Origin: Apostichopus parvimensis | Lineage: Eukaryota > Echinodermata > Holothuroidea > Aspidochirotida > Stichopodidae | Direction: 5' to 3' | DNA: 23,117 bases | NCBI GenBank assembly: GCA_000934455.1 | Contig: KN885621.1 | Location: 1,354 to 24,470, forward strand | Part shown: positions 1-10,872 of the stretch, piece by piece | How positions within the stretch are numbered: the stretch's first letter is position 1 | How the letters are laid out: every line of letters begins with the position of its first letter | Position numbers and translations under genes: made by a program | Notes under the pieces: generated by a model | Told to the model about the DNA's origin: nothing | The model's input: the letters and a program-made list of their open reading frames with translations, nothing else | Database searches by the model: none

Positions 1-36
1 CCCCCCCCCATCCACATCCTGTATCGTGCATTCAAC

Positions 37-85
37 TTACTGTATGTACTGTCTTTCACTAATAAAGTGGAAAATATTTGTTTGA
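37..85 (+). terminator. Candidate polyadenylation site at left edge
   Basis: A canonical AATAAA hexamer lies at 61-66. It is preceded by two overlapping TGTA words near 41-48, the type bound by cleavage factor I in animals. It is followed by a T/G-rich stretch (about 75-84) at the distance expected for a downstream element. Together this resembles the 3' end of a plus-strand transcript whose body would lie left of the window. No coding sequence is visible here, and AATAAA is common by chance in AT-rich DNA, so this is a weak call. Confidence 0.25.
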
Positions 86-170
86 AATCATAGCTTGATT
101 GCTATTTATTTACTGTGAGATATGACACTAGCAGAATGAAATATAGCATGTAAACTGCACATTCAGTTTC

Positions 171-222
171 AGCACCCACCCCCCCCCCAGCATCTACACT
201 GAGGGTAAAGTCCTCTCCCCCC
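171..222. repeat. C-rich low-complexity tracts
   Basis: Two C runs (about 174-188 and 215-222) sit in otherwise AT-rich sequence. Similar C runs occur at 1-9, 15396-15418, 16650-16689 and 18362-18375. The complementary strand is G-rich and could form stacked-G structures, but the spacing here is less regular than in the tracts at 13.2, 19.0 and 20.9 kb. Confidence 0.6.
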
Positions 223-1375
223 CATAATTTTGCAGAGTAAAGATTTTCATGCAGTCCTGTGTACTGAACATTGGTCTAACTTCTTCCCCACCCTTATCTC
301 AAACCTCTGTACAGTCTCTGAGCTTACAAACGTCTGTTTCCAACAAATTTGTTAAATTTAATTGCATTCAACAAAGAGAAAACTAAACGTAACTTTCCCC
401 TAAAACTTACTGTATTGGGGATTTACAAGTGACAATATACTTACCTGTCTCTAAACTACATTTGCACTCTGCAATCTAGTACCTATGCTACATGACTAGA
501 AACGTTATAATATAGCAATGCACCCTACTATTCCTACTTCTGGGACAAGGCCCAATTTCTCCCCCTTCCGAATCTACCCTGTAATGAACTATGTCAGGTT
601 GCAATGCTTAGTCTGTTACTTCTTAAAATTTCAAGCAAGTTTTTAGGTCACCCCCAGTTGAGAATTTACATACAAACCTTACTATCTTCCCTTTATCCTC
701 ACATTGACATCCTCTCCCATAATGTAAGCAGTTTCCCGTTTCTTACTGCTTCTCAGTTTACTGGGGATTTGTTTTTTTTTCCTTCTGCTAGACTCTAGCT
801 AATATTTCTTTGCTAGATATGACAATTCCAACCCTTCCCACACGTCCTGCATCAGGCTGCATGATGGATTGCATACGTGCAACCACATTTTCACAGCAAT
901 GAATTTTAAACAAATAATCTACAATTTAATTCCTTATCCAGGGTAGCCAAGACCTCAGCTGGGATTCTTGTTTTGCTGTATAAATTTTACTGCTCTCAAT
1001 TTATATTCACTGAATTTTAGAAATAATTTGATCTGACTGATTTCTTAAAGCAATATTTTTGCATCAAAGTTGCAACAATCTGAGGTACAATTTTTTTTTA
1101 ACTGTTAAACGGAAGCGCAGGACAAGTCTACTGCTCACAGGGATGGTGGGACCTGAATATATATTATTATCTGTTACTGTAATTTAGTCTATTAAAAATC
1201 ACACCACAAAATATAAAATTAGGTATAAGCCTAAGGTTTGAAAATGAAGCAGAAACAGTTTTTTTTAATTGGAATACTACATATATATGACACACCAAAT
1301 TTACTGTACAAACTTAATAAATGGTTAGTTAAAAGATCTCATTCTTCAATGATTACTGTAAACAAAATACATTTA
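223..1375. other. Noncoding, CpG-poor stretch
   Basis: No convincing gene is seen. A 64-codon open frame at 604-798 is hydrophobic and T-rich with no recognisable domain, so it is probably chance. The only notable signal is a minus-strand sequence at 436-446 reading CAG then GTAAGTAT, a near-ideal splice donor, but the exon it would end has stops in all frames within about 40 bases. Confidence 0.5.
436..449 (-). other. Consensus-like splice donor, minus strand
   Basis: Read on the minus strand, this gives ACAG followed by GTAAGTAT, matching the animal U1-type donor consensus very well. The adjoining upstream sequence has no long open frame, so if it is real it would end a short or untranslated exon of a leftward transcript. 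One match in 23 kb can arise by chance. Confidence 0.15.
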
Positions 1376-1612
1376 TGTGTAAAATTAAGTGGGCCTGCTG
1401 TTCGATCCTAGCAGGATCTTCTTCAGAGGCTGAATGACAAGTAATATCATTCAGCCTCTGAAGATCCTGCTAGGATCAAAACATCAGGCATTTGTCATTC
1501 AGCCTCTGAAGAAGATGCTGCTAGGATCAAAACATCAGGCACTTGTCATTCCACCTCCCTCTGAAGAAGATCCTGTTAGGATCAAAACGTCAGGCCCACT
1601 TACTTTAACACA
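1376..1612. repeat. Hammerhead-like repeat cluster (1 inverted + 3 tandem copies)
   Basis: One minus-orientation copy (about 1385-1440) faces three plus-orientation copies starting near 1448, 1496 and 1547, with periods of 48 and 51 bp. Each copy has CTGAAGA-type sequence (shortened in the first plus copy), then a GATCC...GGATC stem-loop or a one-base variant of it, then an A-rich AAAAC or GAAC segment and a CAGGC end. The outer ends (AAGTGGGCCTG at 1387-1397 and its complement at 1591-1601) are inverted repeats. The element ends in TACTTT(A)ACACATTCT, shared with the 12 kb copy, which shows common descent. In a hammerhead reading the invariant GAAAC is replaced by AAAAC in all three plus copies and by GAAC in the minus copy, so these copies look inactive. 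The family resembles terminal repeats of Penelope-like or related hammerhead-bearing retroelements. That assignment is inference. Confidence 0.75.
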
Positions 1613-3090
1613 TTCTCTTACACAGGGTCTTTAGTGGGTATAGATTTGCAAACAGTTTTTGTTTTATTTTAAATATAACGATCAACTCACGGTACCATTA
1701 TGATCTATAGACAGAGATGGCAGCTTGTCAAATTTCATTGGATCTGCATATGACAGGACCCTCTATTAAATTTTGGGCTATAGGCTTCAAAATTCTGATT
1801 TAGTATAAATTTCCTTAAATACAGCTAGGTCTTTTCCATGGCATATATCTATTTTGCATCACCCTCATCACATTACAATGCATTTGATACTTTTATTACA
1901 GAAGCTTCATTAAACTTTCAACATTTGCTCTTTGCAAAACTGGTGCAACTTATAAGTTCATGTTTCAATTTACGATCATGCAAGGCATAAAATGTCTTTT
2001 GAGACCTACTGATGTATTTCTGTGTATCCAAATGTTAGCTTAAAGACAACACAAATTTAGCATGTATACATTGAAAACTTCCAAAGAGCATATATCTAAT
2101 ATTGCTAAATGGAGACCTACTTTGTTTTGGTTACTTTGATTTTCCAAACGATTTTCAAAATCAAAACATGACATGGTACAACACCCCTTGTCCCTTGGGC
2201 CCAGGGAGGATGAAGACCCAATCGCTTCCCATCCACCAATTGAATCTTCCTAAAGGACCCTGCAGTGGATGTTATTCGTTACTAGTTGATCAAGCTTAGA
2301 CTACCTATCTTTCATCAAATGAATACAACATACTGTAGAGAGCAATATATTTTCCATTTCGATTCGCAAAAAAAAGTTTGATTGCCCAAATTAATCCCTC
2401 CCTTCACATGTTTGCTATTATTGATCACACACAAAACAAACAAATACTATTTTTTTTTGGGGGGGGAACCATCATATTCTGAAAGATAATAAACAATGTA
2501 TTATGAGATTTAAGCAATGAAATAGTTTTTTTATTTCAAACACAGTCCACATGAAGGTTTACCCTGCTTGTAGCTCCATGGTTTACCTAAATTAATTAAC
2601 AGAACCAATTGCTTTCACAGGTTAACGACTCAAGCACTGCACTGTACACTCTGACTGTCACACTGGCAAAGAATAATTACATCACTTTTTGTTTTATACT
2701 TGCCTACAGTATTCTACAGATATATACTGTACATATGGAGCTCTATATGCATGCAGGGGTGGGCATGATTGCTCACAGGTCATTATTATGCAATGGATTT
2801 TTCTTCAAACTATGAATTCCTCTTTGGGGAAAAATTCAATGAGATGACTTCGTTCCACTTCCTGAGTGAAGTATCAAAGCTCAAAACAAAAGCTCTCCAT
2901 CAGGGTGGAACTAATGAGGCATAAATAGGCTCATTATGGACAGCCATTCTAGACTAAATTATTCACAGTCAACAAACAGTCATTGCTCAGTGAGAATCAA
3001 AATACAGAACTAGAAAAAGATATGGGAGTAGTGCAGGATATATTCCAGTACCAGACAATGTAATAACACTTGTATATCTGAGAAGAGAAA
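1613..3090. other. Noncoding, CpG-poor stretch
   Basis: Nothing recognisable is coded here. A locally GC-richer patch at about 2175-2275 stays open on the minus strand for some 60 codons after a TAG near 2250, but it lacks homology I recognise. A T run followed by nine G lies near 2450-2466. The 65-68 codon open frames at 2102-2299 and 2609-2815 look like chance. Confidence 0.45.
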
Positions 3091-3164
3091 GATGATTGAA
3101 TTTAACCTATTTTAACCTATTTTAACCTACTTTAACCTATTCAAGATGATTGAATTTAACCTAT
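3091..3164. repeat. 10-bp tandem repeat TTTAACCTAT
   Basis: Four head-to-tail units of TTTAACCTAT occupy 3101-3140 (the third has a final C). The 20-bp block GATGATTGAATTTAACCTAT occurs at 3091-3110 and again exactly at 3145-3164, so the array start was itself duplicated. The 10-bp period matches about one helical turn. It is not a canonical telomere repeat. Confidence 0.85.
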
Positions 3165-3363
3165 TTTGACTGGATAAACCCTCCATACTTCCAGCAAGGG
3201 GATATATAGGTTTTGACCTAAACATACAGAAAAAATATATATTTAACCTTTCATGATACTATAAAGTTGAATCTATCTATCTAATGATGAAAGTTAAAAA
3301 ATGATAATTTACCTTGTCTTAAATCAACACTTGCCTAAACGTGTCAACAAAAGTCTCAGTGAC

Positions 3364-3531
3364 TACTATATATGACAACACTCTCAGACACTGTGAGCGG
3401 CAGAATTAAGGAAGGAGGCGGGGCCACTGTAAGGTTGTGTTCGACTGCGCAGGGTGTACGTTACTAAAAAGGTTACCCATTCACTCTAGACACGGTGAGG
3501 CAGCGAGAGTAGTAATGTTGTGAGGGGACAG
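3364..3531 (+). promoter_or_regulatory. Candidate promoter and first exon with splice donor
   Basis: A TATA-like CTATATAT at about 3366-3373 is followed by a GC box (GAGGCGGGGCC, about 3415-3425) and a GCGC-containing NRF1-like half-site near 3446-3450. CpG dinucleotides are locally frequent, with about eight in 150 bases inside a CpG-starved region. The block ends in GACAG followed by GTAAGTAAG at 3532, a near-perfect splice donor. It has no long open frame; an ATG near 3514 is followed after one codon by TGA. It therefore fits an untranslated first exon of a rightward gene better than a coding exon. No downstream partner exon could be identified, so function is unknown. Confidence 0.3.
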
Positions 3532-4068
3532 GTAAGTAAGAAAGCAAAATTAATTTAATACTTTCACAAACGATTTCCTCTCTTATATAGCCACATAATG
3601 TCTCTAGTGTCCTGAATTTCAAAAACATTGTGAAGAAAACTTGTCTGGTTTTATAATAAATGTACATAATAAAAGCAATATTGACTTAGCTGGCCTCTAC
3701 AGAAGGATCTCTATAAAGCGAGTGCTTGTGATTGATCGTCTCTTTCGAGCTATTTAACAAACTTTATGGCCTATTACTTAAATAATAATATTTAAGCATA
3801 TTAACTTAAAACAAGATTTAAGCCTATTACTTCAAATATGAATTATCAAACTAAAGGGGATCTCAATAGATTCAGATATTTTCACCATGTTCTGAACAGA
3901 GATAACCTTGGGCATAATTATTAATAATTCCATCATATTTTATGTCTAAGACAAGTTTTCATGGTAGTACTATATCGTTTATAATAAATAATAAATTCCA
4001 TTCTTTTTCTCCTTCATTAGTTGAAATGTCAGGTTATTTTAAGTAAACATGAAGTGCACTTCTACTAA

Positions 4069-4087
4069 GGGGGGGGGGGGGAGGGGG
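4069..4087. repeat. G tract
   Basis: Twelve or more consecutive G are followed by A and five more G. It is capable of G-quadruplex formation, but uninterrupted runs are also slippage-prone and the exact length should not be trusted. Confidence 0.7.
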
Positions 4088-4240
4088 ATCAATTGTACAT
4101 CAAATTGCAATACTTGAACTTTTTTTTAAATCTATGCAAGAATAGCAGTAGGTAAAATGATAAAAATTGGTATAACGCCCAAAACTGTCATTCTATTTTA
4201 CCACCAAACCTGCACATCTCTCCTACAATGGACATATTGG

Positions 4241-4275
4241 TCGGGCAACCGAATACGCTGTTCGGACAACCAAAT
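4241..4275. repeat. Two-copy 21-bp direct repeat
   Basis: TCGGGCAACCGAAT (4241-4254) recurs as TCGGACAACCAAAT (4262-4275), two mismatches in 14, spaced 21 bp. The segment is GC-richer than its surroundings and may be the edge of a dispersed repeat. No other copy was seen in this window. Confidence 0.4.
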
Positions 4276-7212
4276 TACTCAGAAAAGAACCCTATAATAT
4301 TTGCCCGTCACTACAGTCACTCATTACAACTGACAAACCTTAGTTATCTATCTGAAGAATATTTTCTCAAATATTTAAAGTGGTACTTAATACAACCTGA
4401 ACTGATAACAGTGTTGTATAGGTGTGTACAACATATCAAAATTAATTTTGTGCCTAAAAAATCCTCCTTTAAGCAGTAACGTTTTTGTAGATCATGACAA
4501 ATATAACCAGCGTCCAAGCTTATCAAATTCAGTCATTCTCATATTGTGAACCTTGCTAACTTGATTGTAATATCTATGCATAAAATGGGGATTGGGATTA
4601 AAACATCCCACAAGGATCAATCTATTTTGGGAACGAAAACAACACTGTATTTTGCATGCATATTGAATCATATTTTTGAAGAATGAGTTAAAATGCAATA
4701 TATACAGTGTGTACATATGTGTTATATTGCAATATGTTATAGAAATGGGTACATAACTGTAGAGTGTCAACTGTGCCCAATGTGAGCTGTACATATAAAT
4801 TAGGACATTTATAGAGACAGAGAACTTAAGTTGTCATGTATTAAAATATGTTTTGTTACACTTCAGGTCTTCTTCAGTAATATTCTAGGCAGTTATTTAC
4901 CAAACCAAACTGCATAATTTACGAACACATGTACTGTGTCTATCTCATACAGTACCAATCTTTGAGCATATAATGCACTGTGCATAATGTAGCCTATACA
5001 GAATGCACACATATCAACATTAATTTAATACAAATGCATGGCAATGTATACAATAGTAGTATTCATTTACTATTCCTTAGATTAACGCAAAAGTAATCAA
5101 ACCAGAGAAGAAAGCTTCTTGGGAAATATACCTGTACCACAGTACAATGCAATTAATGTTCTAAAATACAGTATATACATGCAAGTGAATGGCTTCAGGT
5201 CAGGTCAAATGATGCACAAACACCATAAGGCACCTACTGTGAATCATGTGTATACTATATACTGATTCAATGTACCAAGCACAGGAAGGAGTCATTTGCT
5301 TTATGTATTTAAAACACTAACTGTAAGTGAACGTAGGACATAAGCATTTTATCTTTTCTTATTGATCTCATTAATTTATCATTAATTTATGTATGTTAAT
5401 TACTTTAACTTGGTGTATCATTTTGGAAGGCTGTACAAGCTGCTTTTTATGTTGACAAAATGTATGCAAATACTTTAGCTGCTTCACTATAGAGCAAAGG
5501 ATAAAAAGTTAAAGTTAAAAAATTCTATCCTATATTACATCATTCATAGCAATTAAAGATTAAGTCCCAGCTCAAAAAATTCTCAAGAGTCAGTCAAAAG
5601 ATCTGTTGGTCTGCCTTAGTTAGGATTTCATTTTGTGCGTTACAATAAATTTACGCATGCTGGTCAGTTGGTTAGAATTACAAGGAGTCTTTGTAGCGTT
5701 GCAATGTCATATTACTTTATTCCGTGGTTCAGAGAGTACACTTGTTCAGACTGTCCTTCTGTTGACCATTATTTATTACAATATAATACAATCATGCTAA
5801 TGGCCCGGAACTTATAGAGCTCTTCACTTATAATACGATAGTTTCTAACAGGACTGTGAGAAAGGTCCAACATTTCTGTCAAAACACTCTGTAACTATAT
5901 ATTCTTTCATATGGTCAGTTTCATTTCCCAATACACCGTATTTTATACTGATTTTCGCTCAGCTGAGGTCACTGACTATAAAACTACGCATAAATTGGGA
6001 TCAAATGGAATTTTTTCCCCCAAAGCAAGTCCTCATGTGTTAACATGTTCAAGACAAACTGAGGCAACTCAAGGCAGACAAGTGTCAATTCAGTTCCAAC
6101 TTTCCAGCTCATAAAACCATGAAGCGTTCTAGGCATGAAAATCCATCAACTATTTGGATTTTGTTGTTTTCCCTTTTAAAAAAATACTTGAGAAAAACTT
6201 TTAAAGTAAAAACAAAAACGACAGGGTGGGCCTCCTTGATGTGTCTAAAAGAACAAGGGAGAGCCGTGGGCTTTAATTTACATCTAACTGACAAATATAA
6301 CACCTTTGAAAGTGAAAGTAGGAGAAAGGCTTTTTTCATTTTCTTTTAAGCGAATGTAGCCATGACCATGGGATAATAAATCAATTAACTCTAAATGGAA
6401 AAGTTAAGATAAACTGAGAGATTGTAAAATTGTCTCTGATTTGTAATACAATTTGTTACAAAGGATTTTACCCTGTTGTTGCAGGGCATGCACTGACAAG
6501 TTTTTCCCTTCTCCCGCTTTTTTTTTTTTTTTTTGATGAAGCAAAACATATCCCAATTTTCAGCAAATAACTGTAATTTATATATGTTACATGGATACAA
6601 TTTAATGATGCAATGTTAATTTGATTATTTGAGCACTGCTTGGGGAATACTGACTCATTAGAATTTTGTTGACATCAAATTCAAGGACAGGGAAGTAACC
6701 TGAGACTAGACATCCACCAAGCTTTATTATTAACCTAACAATGCACTCTAATTTATGTAATCATTGTTGACTTCAAAATATCAAGCATTGATAGACAAGG
6801 AAAAACTTCCATATCACTGTTTTTTTAATATAGTTTAGGATACACTCAAACATGGGACTCAAAACCACAATTTGTGCAATTAGGCGAGTACTGGGTTAAT
6901 CATACAAAACTATGCCTAGTCTAGCCAGCATTCTCAGCATGATGTCTATGTATATATGCAGCACCTCACTCAACAATGGGATTAACTTAATGCCTGCATG
7001 GCATGGAAGCTGGACCTAGGCCATGTAACATATTTCAAGCCTAACTTAGGCCTAGACCTACTGTAAGTTCAATTAAGCCTGCAAGTGAAGACTACTCTCG
7101 TCTTAACTAGCCTGAGCCCTTACTAGTTACTCTATATTAAGTTTTTGTGTTTTTTCCTGTTGAACAATTAACTTAGGGCCTATAGCCTAACGATGCCTAT
7201 GGCCAGTAATGT

Positions 7213-7464
7213 ATGTATCTGGTATTGCATCGCAAAATGCAATGGAAAAGGCAGTTGCTATACAACTGCAAGTTTAAAGATGTGGGCCCTATAGCAGTTA
7301 GATCACGTTCTAGGTGTGCCCCCCTCAAAAAGTGTACATCATACTTTATCGGCATAATGTGTCATTTAGTGATATTATCATTGGTTTTGACTTTAAGTTT
7401 TGTTTATTTGATATTTGTAATCCTACGCCAACAAAGGAGGCCTAACGTTACGCCGTTAAGATAG
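7213..7464 (+). CDS. Doubtful small ORF with one hydrophobic segment
   Basis: An 83-codon frame contains a hydrophobic segment at about residues 44-71 with LVILSLVLTLSFVYLIFVIL, followed by a basic RQQRRP end, a layout compatible with a single membrane-spanning helix. Nothing identifies a family. T-rich DNA naturally encodes Phe/Leu/Ile/Val stretches, there is no visible promoter or splice context on this strand, and the frame ends at the CpG-density step. I would not treat it as a gene without transcript evidence. Confidence 0.08.
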   Translation: MYLVLHRKMQWKRQLLYNCKFKDVGPIAVRSRSRCAPLKKCTSYFIGIMCHLVILSLVLTLSFVYLIFVILRQQRRPNVTPLR

Positions 7465-8100
7465 GTTACGTTAGCAATCTACCCCTCGTGGAAAGTTTCA
7501 ACATATTAGCCAATTTCACAGAATGAAAAGTTCACCTTACGAGGGATGGCACGCGTTCCCCCAGCGCAAAAGAAGTGGCTTAGTTTTATATCCGCGCAAA
7601 TTTCAGTATTTCTATTAAAATTCGGGCATATTTGATCACTGGTTAGTAATTGGCGGTCTAAGCACAAAGTTCTTTATTACATTAGGCGAAGTTTACAACC
7701 TCCAGATGCTGTTTGTGGGAGCTTCAGCTTCACGGATCAGGTATCCGATCTATGCATGCCGCGGCTGCTTTAGGATATGTTACTAGGAGCATTTATAGCA
7801 CACCTACATGTAGACTCACTCCTTGTGCGATGTTTGTTATTTAATCTTTAAAACTCTGCAATGACTTCATGTATCCACTGTGCCATTTACAAAGCTGAGA
7901 TAGCGCAAAAAGCAAAGACAATGTAATGTGCGTTTACAATATCCACAACAACGCATTATCCAGCACGCGCTTGCTGCGCTGGACTGTATTAACTTTAGTG
8001 TTAGTAAACATCCAATGTAATTTATTTGCATATAGACAAGACCCGCTGTACTGGCATCGCACGAGTATATGAAGTGAGTTTTCTCAAATTGGAACATGGA
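7440..8100. other. CpG-retaining block
   Basis: I count about 28 CpG in 660 bases here against about 7 in the preceding 840. The change is abrupt near 7430. The block includes CCGCGGC near 7759-7765 and several GCGC words. No ORF is convincing; a 76-codon minus frame at 7867-8097 has no recognisable domain. Confidence 0.6.
7535..7592 (-). promoter_or_regulatory. Candidate leftward TATA promoter and donor
   Basis: On the minus strand TATAAAA (plus 7584-7590) is preceded by GCGCGGA and followed by a GC-rich stretch with TTGCGCTGGGGG. About 30 bases downstream would place transcription start near 7555-7560. A short exon could then end at about 7541, before GTAAGG on the minus strand. It sits at the right side of the CpG step, where an unmethylated promoter in front of a methylated gene body would be expected for a leftward gene. 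This is a motif-level inference; no coding exon supports it. Confidence 0.25.
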
Positions 8101-8372
8101 TGATCAAAAAAAGACCTCAGCTATTCATTCCTTTTCTTTAATGATACTAAATAGGCTAACCACAATTGTTCATCTACGAAACAAACTACCCAACGTTACA
8201 GGATTAAAGTGCAGCAATATTTTAATACCCAGTACGCGTATTAAATCCCCATAATTGTATACGCTGAATATTTTTAATATTCATTTCTGGTTTATTTTGA
8301 TATATCTGTACGGTATAATTACAGCGCCAGGAAAGAATATAATTGATGATTAAATATCAGGCGCGAATATGA

Positions 8373-8452
8373 TATAAATATGAGAGCTTTTGCATAATTT
8401 GACAGGAGGATGCCTTGGGCAGATATTGGGCAGAATAAATTAAATAGAATCG
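8373..8452 (+). promoter_or_regulatory. Candidate TATA box, start codon and splice donor
   Basis: TATAAATA at 8373-8380 is followed about 30 bases on by TTGACAG (acceptor-like, ending at 8405) and GAGGATGCC, a fair Kozak context with ATG at 8410. The frame from that ATG reads MPWADIGQNKLNRI and runs open into a good donor (CG, then GTAAGTCT at 8453). It could be a very short first coding exon (start near 8403) or a 47-nt internal exon (8406-8452). Only this one frame is open through the segment. No family is recognised and no next exon was found. Confidence 0.18.
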
Positions 8453-8459
8453 GTAAGTC

Positions 8460-10778
8460 TATAGGCTGATATAGGCTAAAAAATGTTCCACGGTGACTGT
8501 GAGGATTGTCTAAAGGTCAAACATATTGCCTTATATTGTAACATCATTTATATTTACTTATAGCCTACATTGAGTCAGTTCTATAATTTTCAAAACATTG
8601 GATAAAGCTACTCTCCTTTGCTTACAGAAATGTAGTGGATAATAAAGGAAACTGAGTTAAGATGCACAAGTTTAATAGCTTTTGAGTCTATCGTGAGAAT
8701 ACTTGTTTTAGTGCAGTTGATCTTCACATTTCGCCTCGATACCCATATAGGCATTGATGCACACATATTGCTTGGAGGTCTTGGTGCCTTCCACGAAACG
8801 TAACCTTGGTTAAATTTCGGCATTAAAGTCGGCTGTTTAGCTAAATTTCACAGTCGAATCATGCATTCTTGCTCAAATTCCCTCATAGTAAAAGTGAAAC
8901 AAAAAGACTACGAGCTTTCCTTACTGTAGCTGACCAAAAATGTACAATTTTAAATTATAGCCGTTATCCTTGGCCTCAACAGTAAATTTAAATAGGCCTA
9001 AAAACTATGTCTAATTGTATATGCCGTGATGCAAAGTAGACTATATATAAGAACTTCTGCTATTAACATTTGGTAAATGGCTCATTGAAGTTGCAATTTG
9101 AATTATGCACCTTGTTCAGGGTCACTCTGATCAAATAATATATCACGTTATATGACATAATTTGGCATTGAAAACTATGACATTTGTGCGGCCAAAAACG
9201 TTTGGCTGAAGGCTTAATTATTCCAGCGAGGGGATGGGTGTCATCCAAAAGAGAAGATTAATAATTAAGTGCCCCACAAATTTAGTGCAATACAAGTTTG
9301 CTTATTTTATCATTTTCTATGGTAATTTTTTTGGTGGTCTAAAGAAATGCATTTGTTTGAATTTATCTTCCCTTTAAAGGTGGAGCTGCTACCATCAAAT
9401 TGTGGCAATTTTAAACGCAAAATGCATCTCTTAAGATTGTATATATATATTTTGAAGAGCTTGTCATATATACAGACTGTCACAAACCGCTATGCCTATA
9501 TTATGTGCCAATATTCCCAATAAGCAGTTTAATTAATACCGAGCAAGTTCCACAGAGTGTAAGTTTCAGGCTTAAACTTAAAAGAAATTTTAAACTATGA
9601 TAATTTTTTTAGGGGATAAACTGCACTAAGCCGAAATAAAATAAAATTGTGCTGTTACTCTGATAATTACAATTGTTTTGAATGATACATTGGATATATG
9701 ATTATTGGATAAAATTACAAATTTCCGCACGACAATTTAATTGAAACATCTTTTTTTCGTGTTTAATTTCTCGTGCACACAATAATAAAAACAATAACAA
9801 ACTTCACAGTACCGTCTATAGGGCCTATACATTTAAAACCATTGAATTCTTTCAGTTAGTCTTTCGTCGACGAGATCACAATTCTTACATTTCTGTAAGT
9901 ACAAATTACGGTTCATGATCATTCGATTTGTCTTCAAATGTTGATAACGAACAAAATTATACCAGCCTAAAGTTGAATGACTCAAGTGCACTGAACTCAT
10001 TCCCTTTCGTTTGAAATTCAGGCCGAACTGACTGTACTATAACCCCCATAATATACCATACAGGCTAGCACGATTAACGCAAAACATGCACTGTGTAGCT
10101 CAGCCGAAATGCACGGGGAAAAAATTAAAAACTCACCGTGTATCCTTTAGAAATAATGAATCTCAAACAAGAAAAGAGAATAACACATATAATTCCTTCT
10201 ATTATCCAAATATTTCAGGTATTAAGTTCCGTAAAGACTGAAAAAAAAGTGAAAGTGGAAACTGTTCCTTGTAACTAACTTTAACACGTACTCCGCTAAC
10301 GTTACTATGCATCACCATGTGTAACGAGTGTAATCACTTTTTTACCAGTGTGTAAGTATTGGAGTCGCGATCAAAACATTCCACCAACACTTGTTGTGCA
10401 AAAGATGAAACAGGTGAAACGGCCATGCGCGGATTGATCTATTACTTGACAGGGGGGAAGAATTTCTCCTCAGTTAAAAATGAAAGGTTGTAAAAACAAA
10501 TCGCGTGTGTCAAAGAAAAACAGAGAAACGGGGAAAAAAATCATGCGGTAAACTGCAGAGTTCGTGTCATGGTTTGATTCGGCTCAAAGAAAGAGGAAAA
10601 TTCATTCATAGGAGTGTTAATTTCTACACAAGCTTTAGAAAGATCTTGTCGCCAAACTTCGGTATGATTAACTACTGGCGTTTTTGCTAACATCATGTGT
10701 AGGTCACTGTTCGTTTCAATAAATGATGATAGGACAACAACAATAGGCAGTCGGGCGTGATGAGAGATAAAGTGAAAT
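8460..10778. other. Noncoding stretch with isolated motifs
   Basis: No gene is supported. Individual motifs include an AP-1-type TGACTCA (9978-9984) and a minus-strand donor-like CACG then GTGAGT near 10131-10140, whose preceding sequence encodes a hydrophobic IICVILFSCLRFII but no start codon. A short TA run lies near 9441-9450. The 60-70 codon open frames here (8608-8823 minus, 9063-9248 minus, 10505-10690 plus) look random. Confidence 0.45.
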
Positions 10779-10872
10779 CAAAATAAAATAAAACTGTTAG
10801 CAAACTGCTTATCCACTAGAGAGCCTATGTAGGAGAATGTGTAAAATAAGTTGGCCTGACGATTCGATCCTA
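10779..10872 (+). repeat. Truncated copy of the hammerhead-like repeat, left of gap
   Basis: From CAAAATAAAATAAAACTG to GATCCTA this segment matches 11965-12060 with only a few substitutions and a one-base indel, in the same orientation. Downstream of about 10871 the similarity stops: the stem-loop and CTTCTTCAG part are replaced by GTGAGAGAGAGG. It has GATTCGATCC where the intact copy has GTTTCGATCC, so the GAAAC core (opposite strand) is mutated. This is a degraded end of the same element family. Confidence 0.85.

Larger units (their letters stand above)
3541..7212. other. Long CpG-depleted noncoding stretch
   Basis: No protein family is recognised. Open frames of 60-100 codons occur on both strands (for example 4492-4794 minus, 6119-6349 plus overlapping 6109-6339 minus), but they are AT-rich, have no domain signature and overlap each other antisense. 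By-eye counting finds about 3 CpG in 4801-5400 and none in 6601-6840. Low-complexity pieces are a G tract at 4069-4087 and a T run near 6519-6534. If the first-exon candidate ending at 3531 is real, this would be its first intron. Confidence 0.5.

Noticed and set aside
10125-10225. Minus-strand hydrophobic segment (IICVILFSCLRFII) before a GTGAGT donor, like a signal-peptide exon
   Set aside because: No start codon and no good acceptor, with an in-frame stop just upstream. Hydrophobicity is expected from T-rich sequence.
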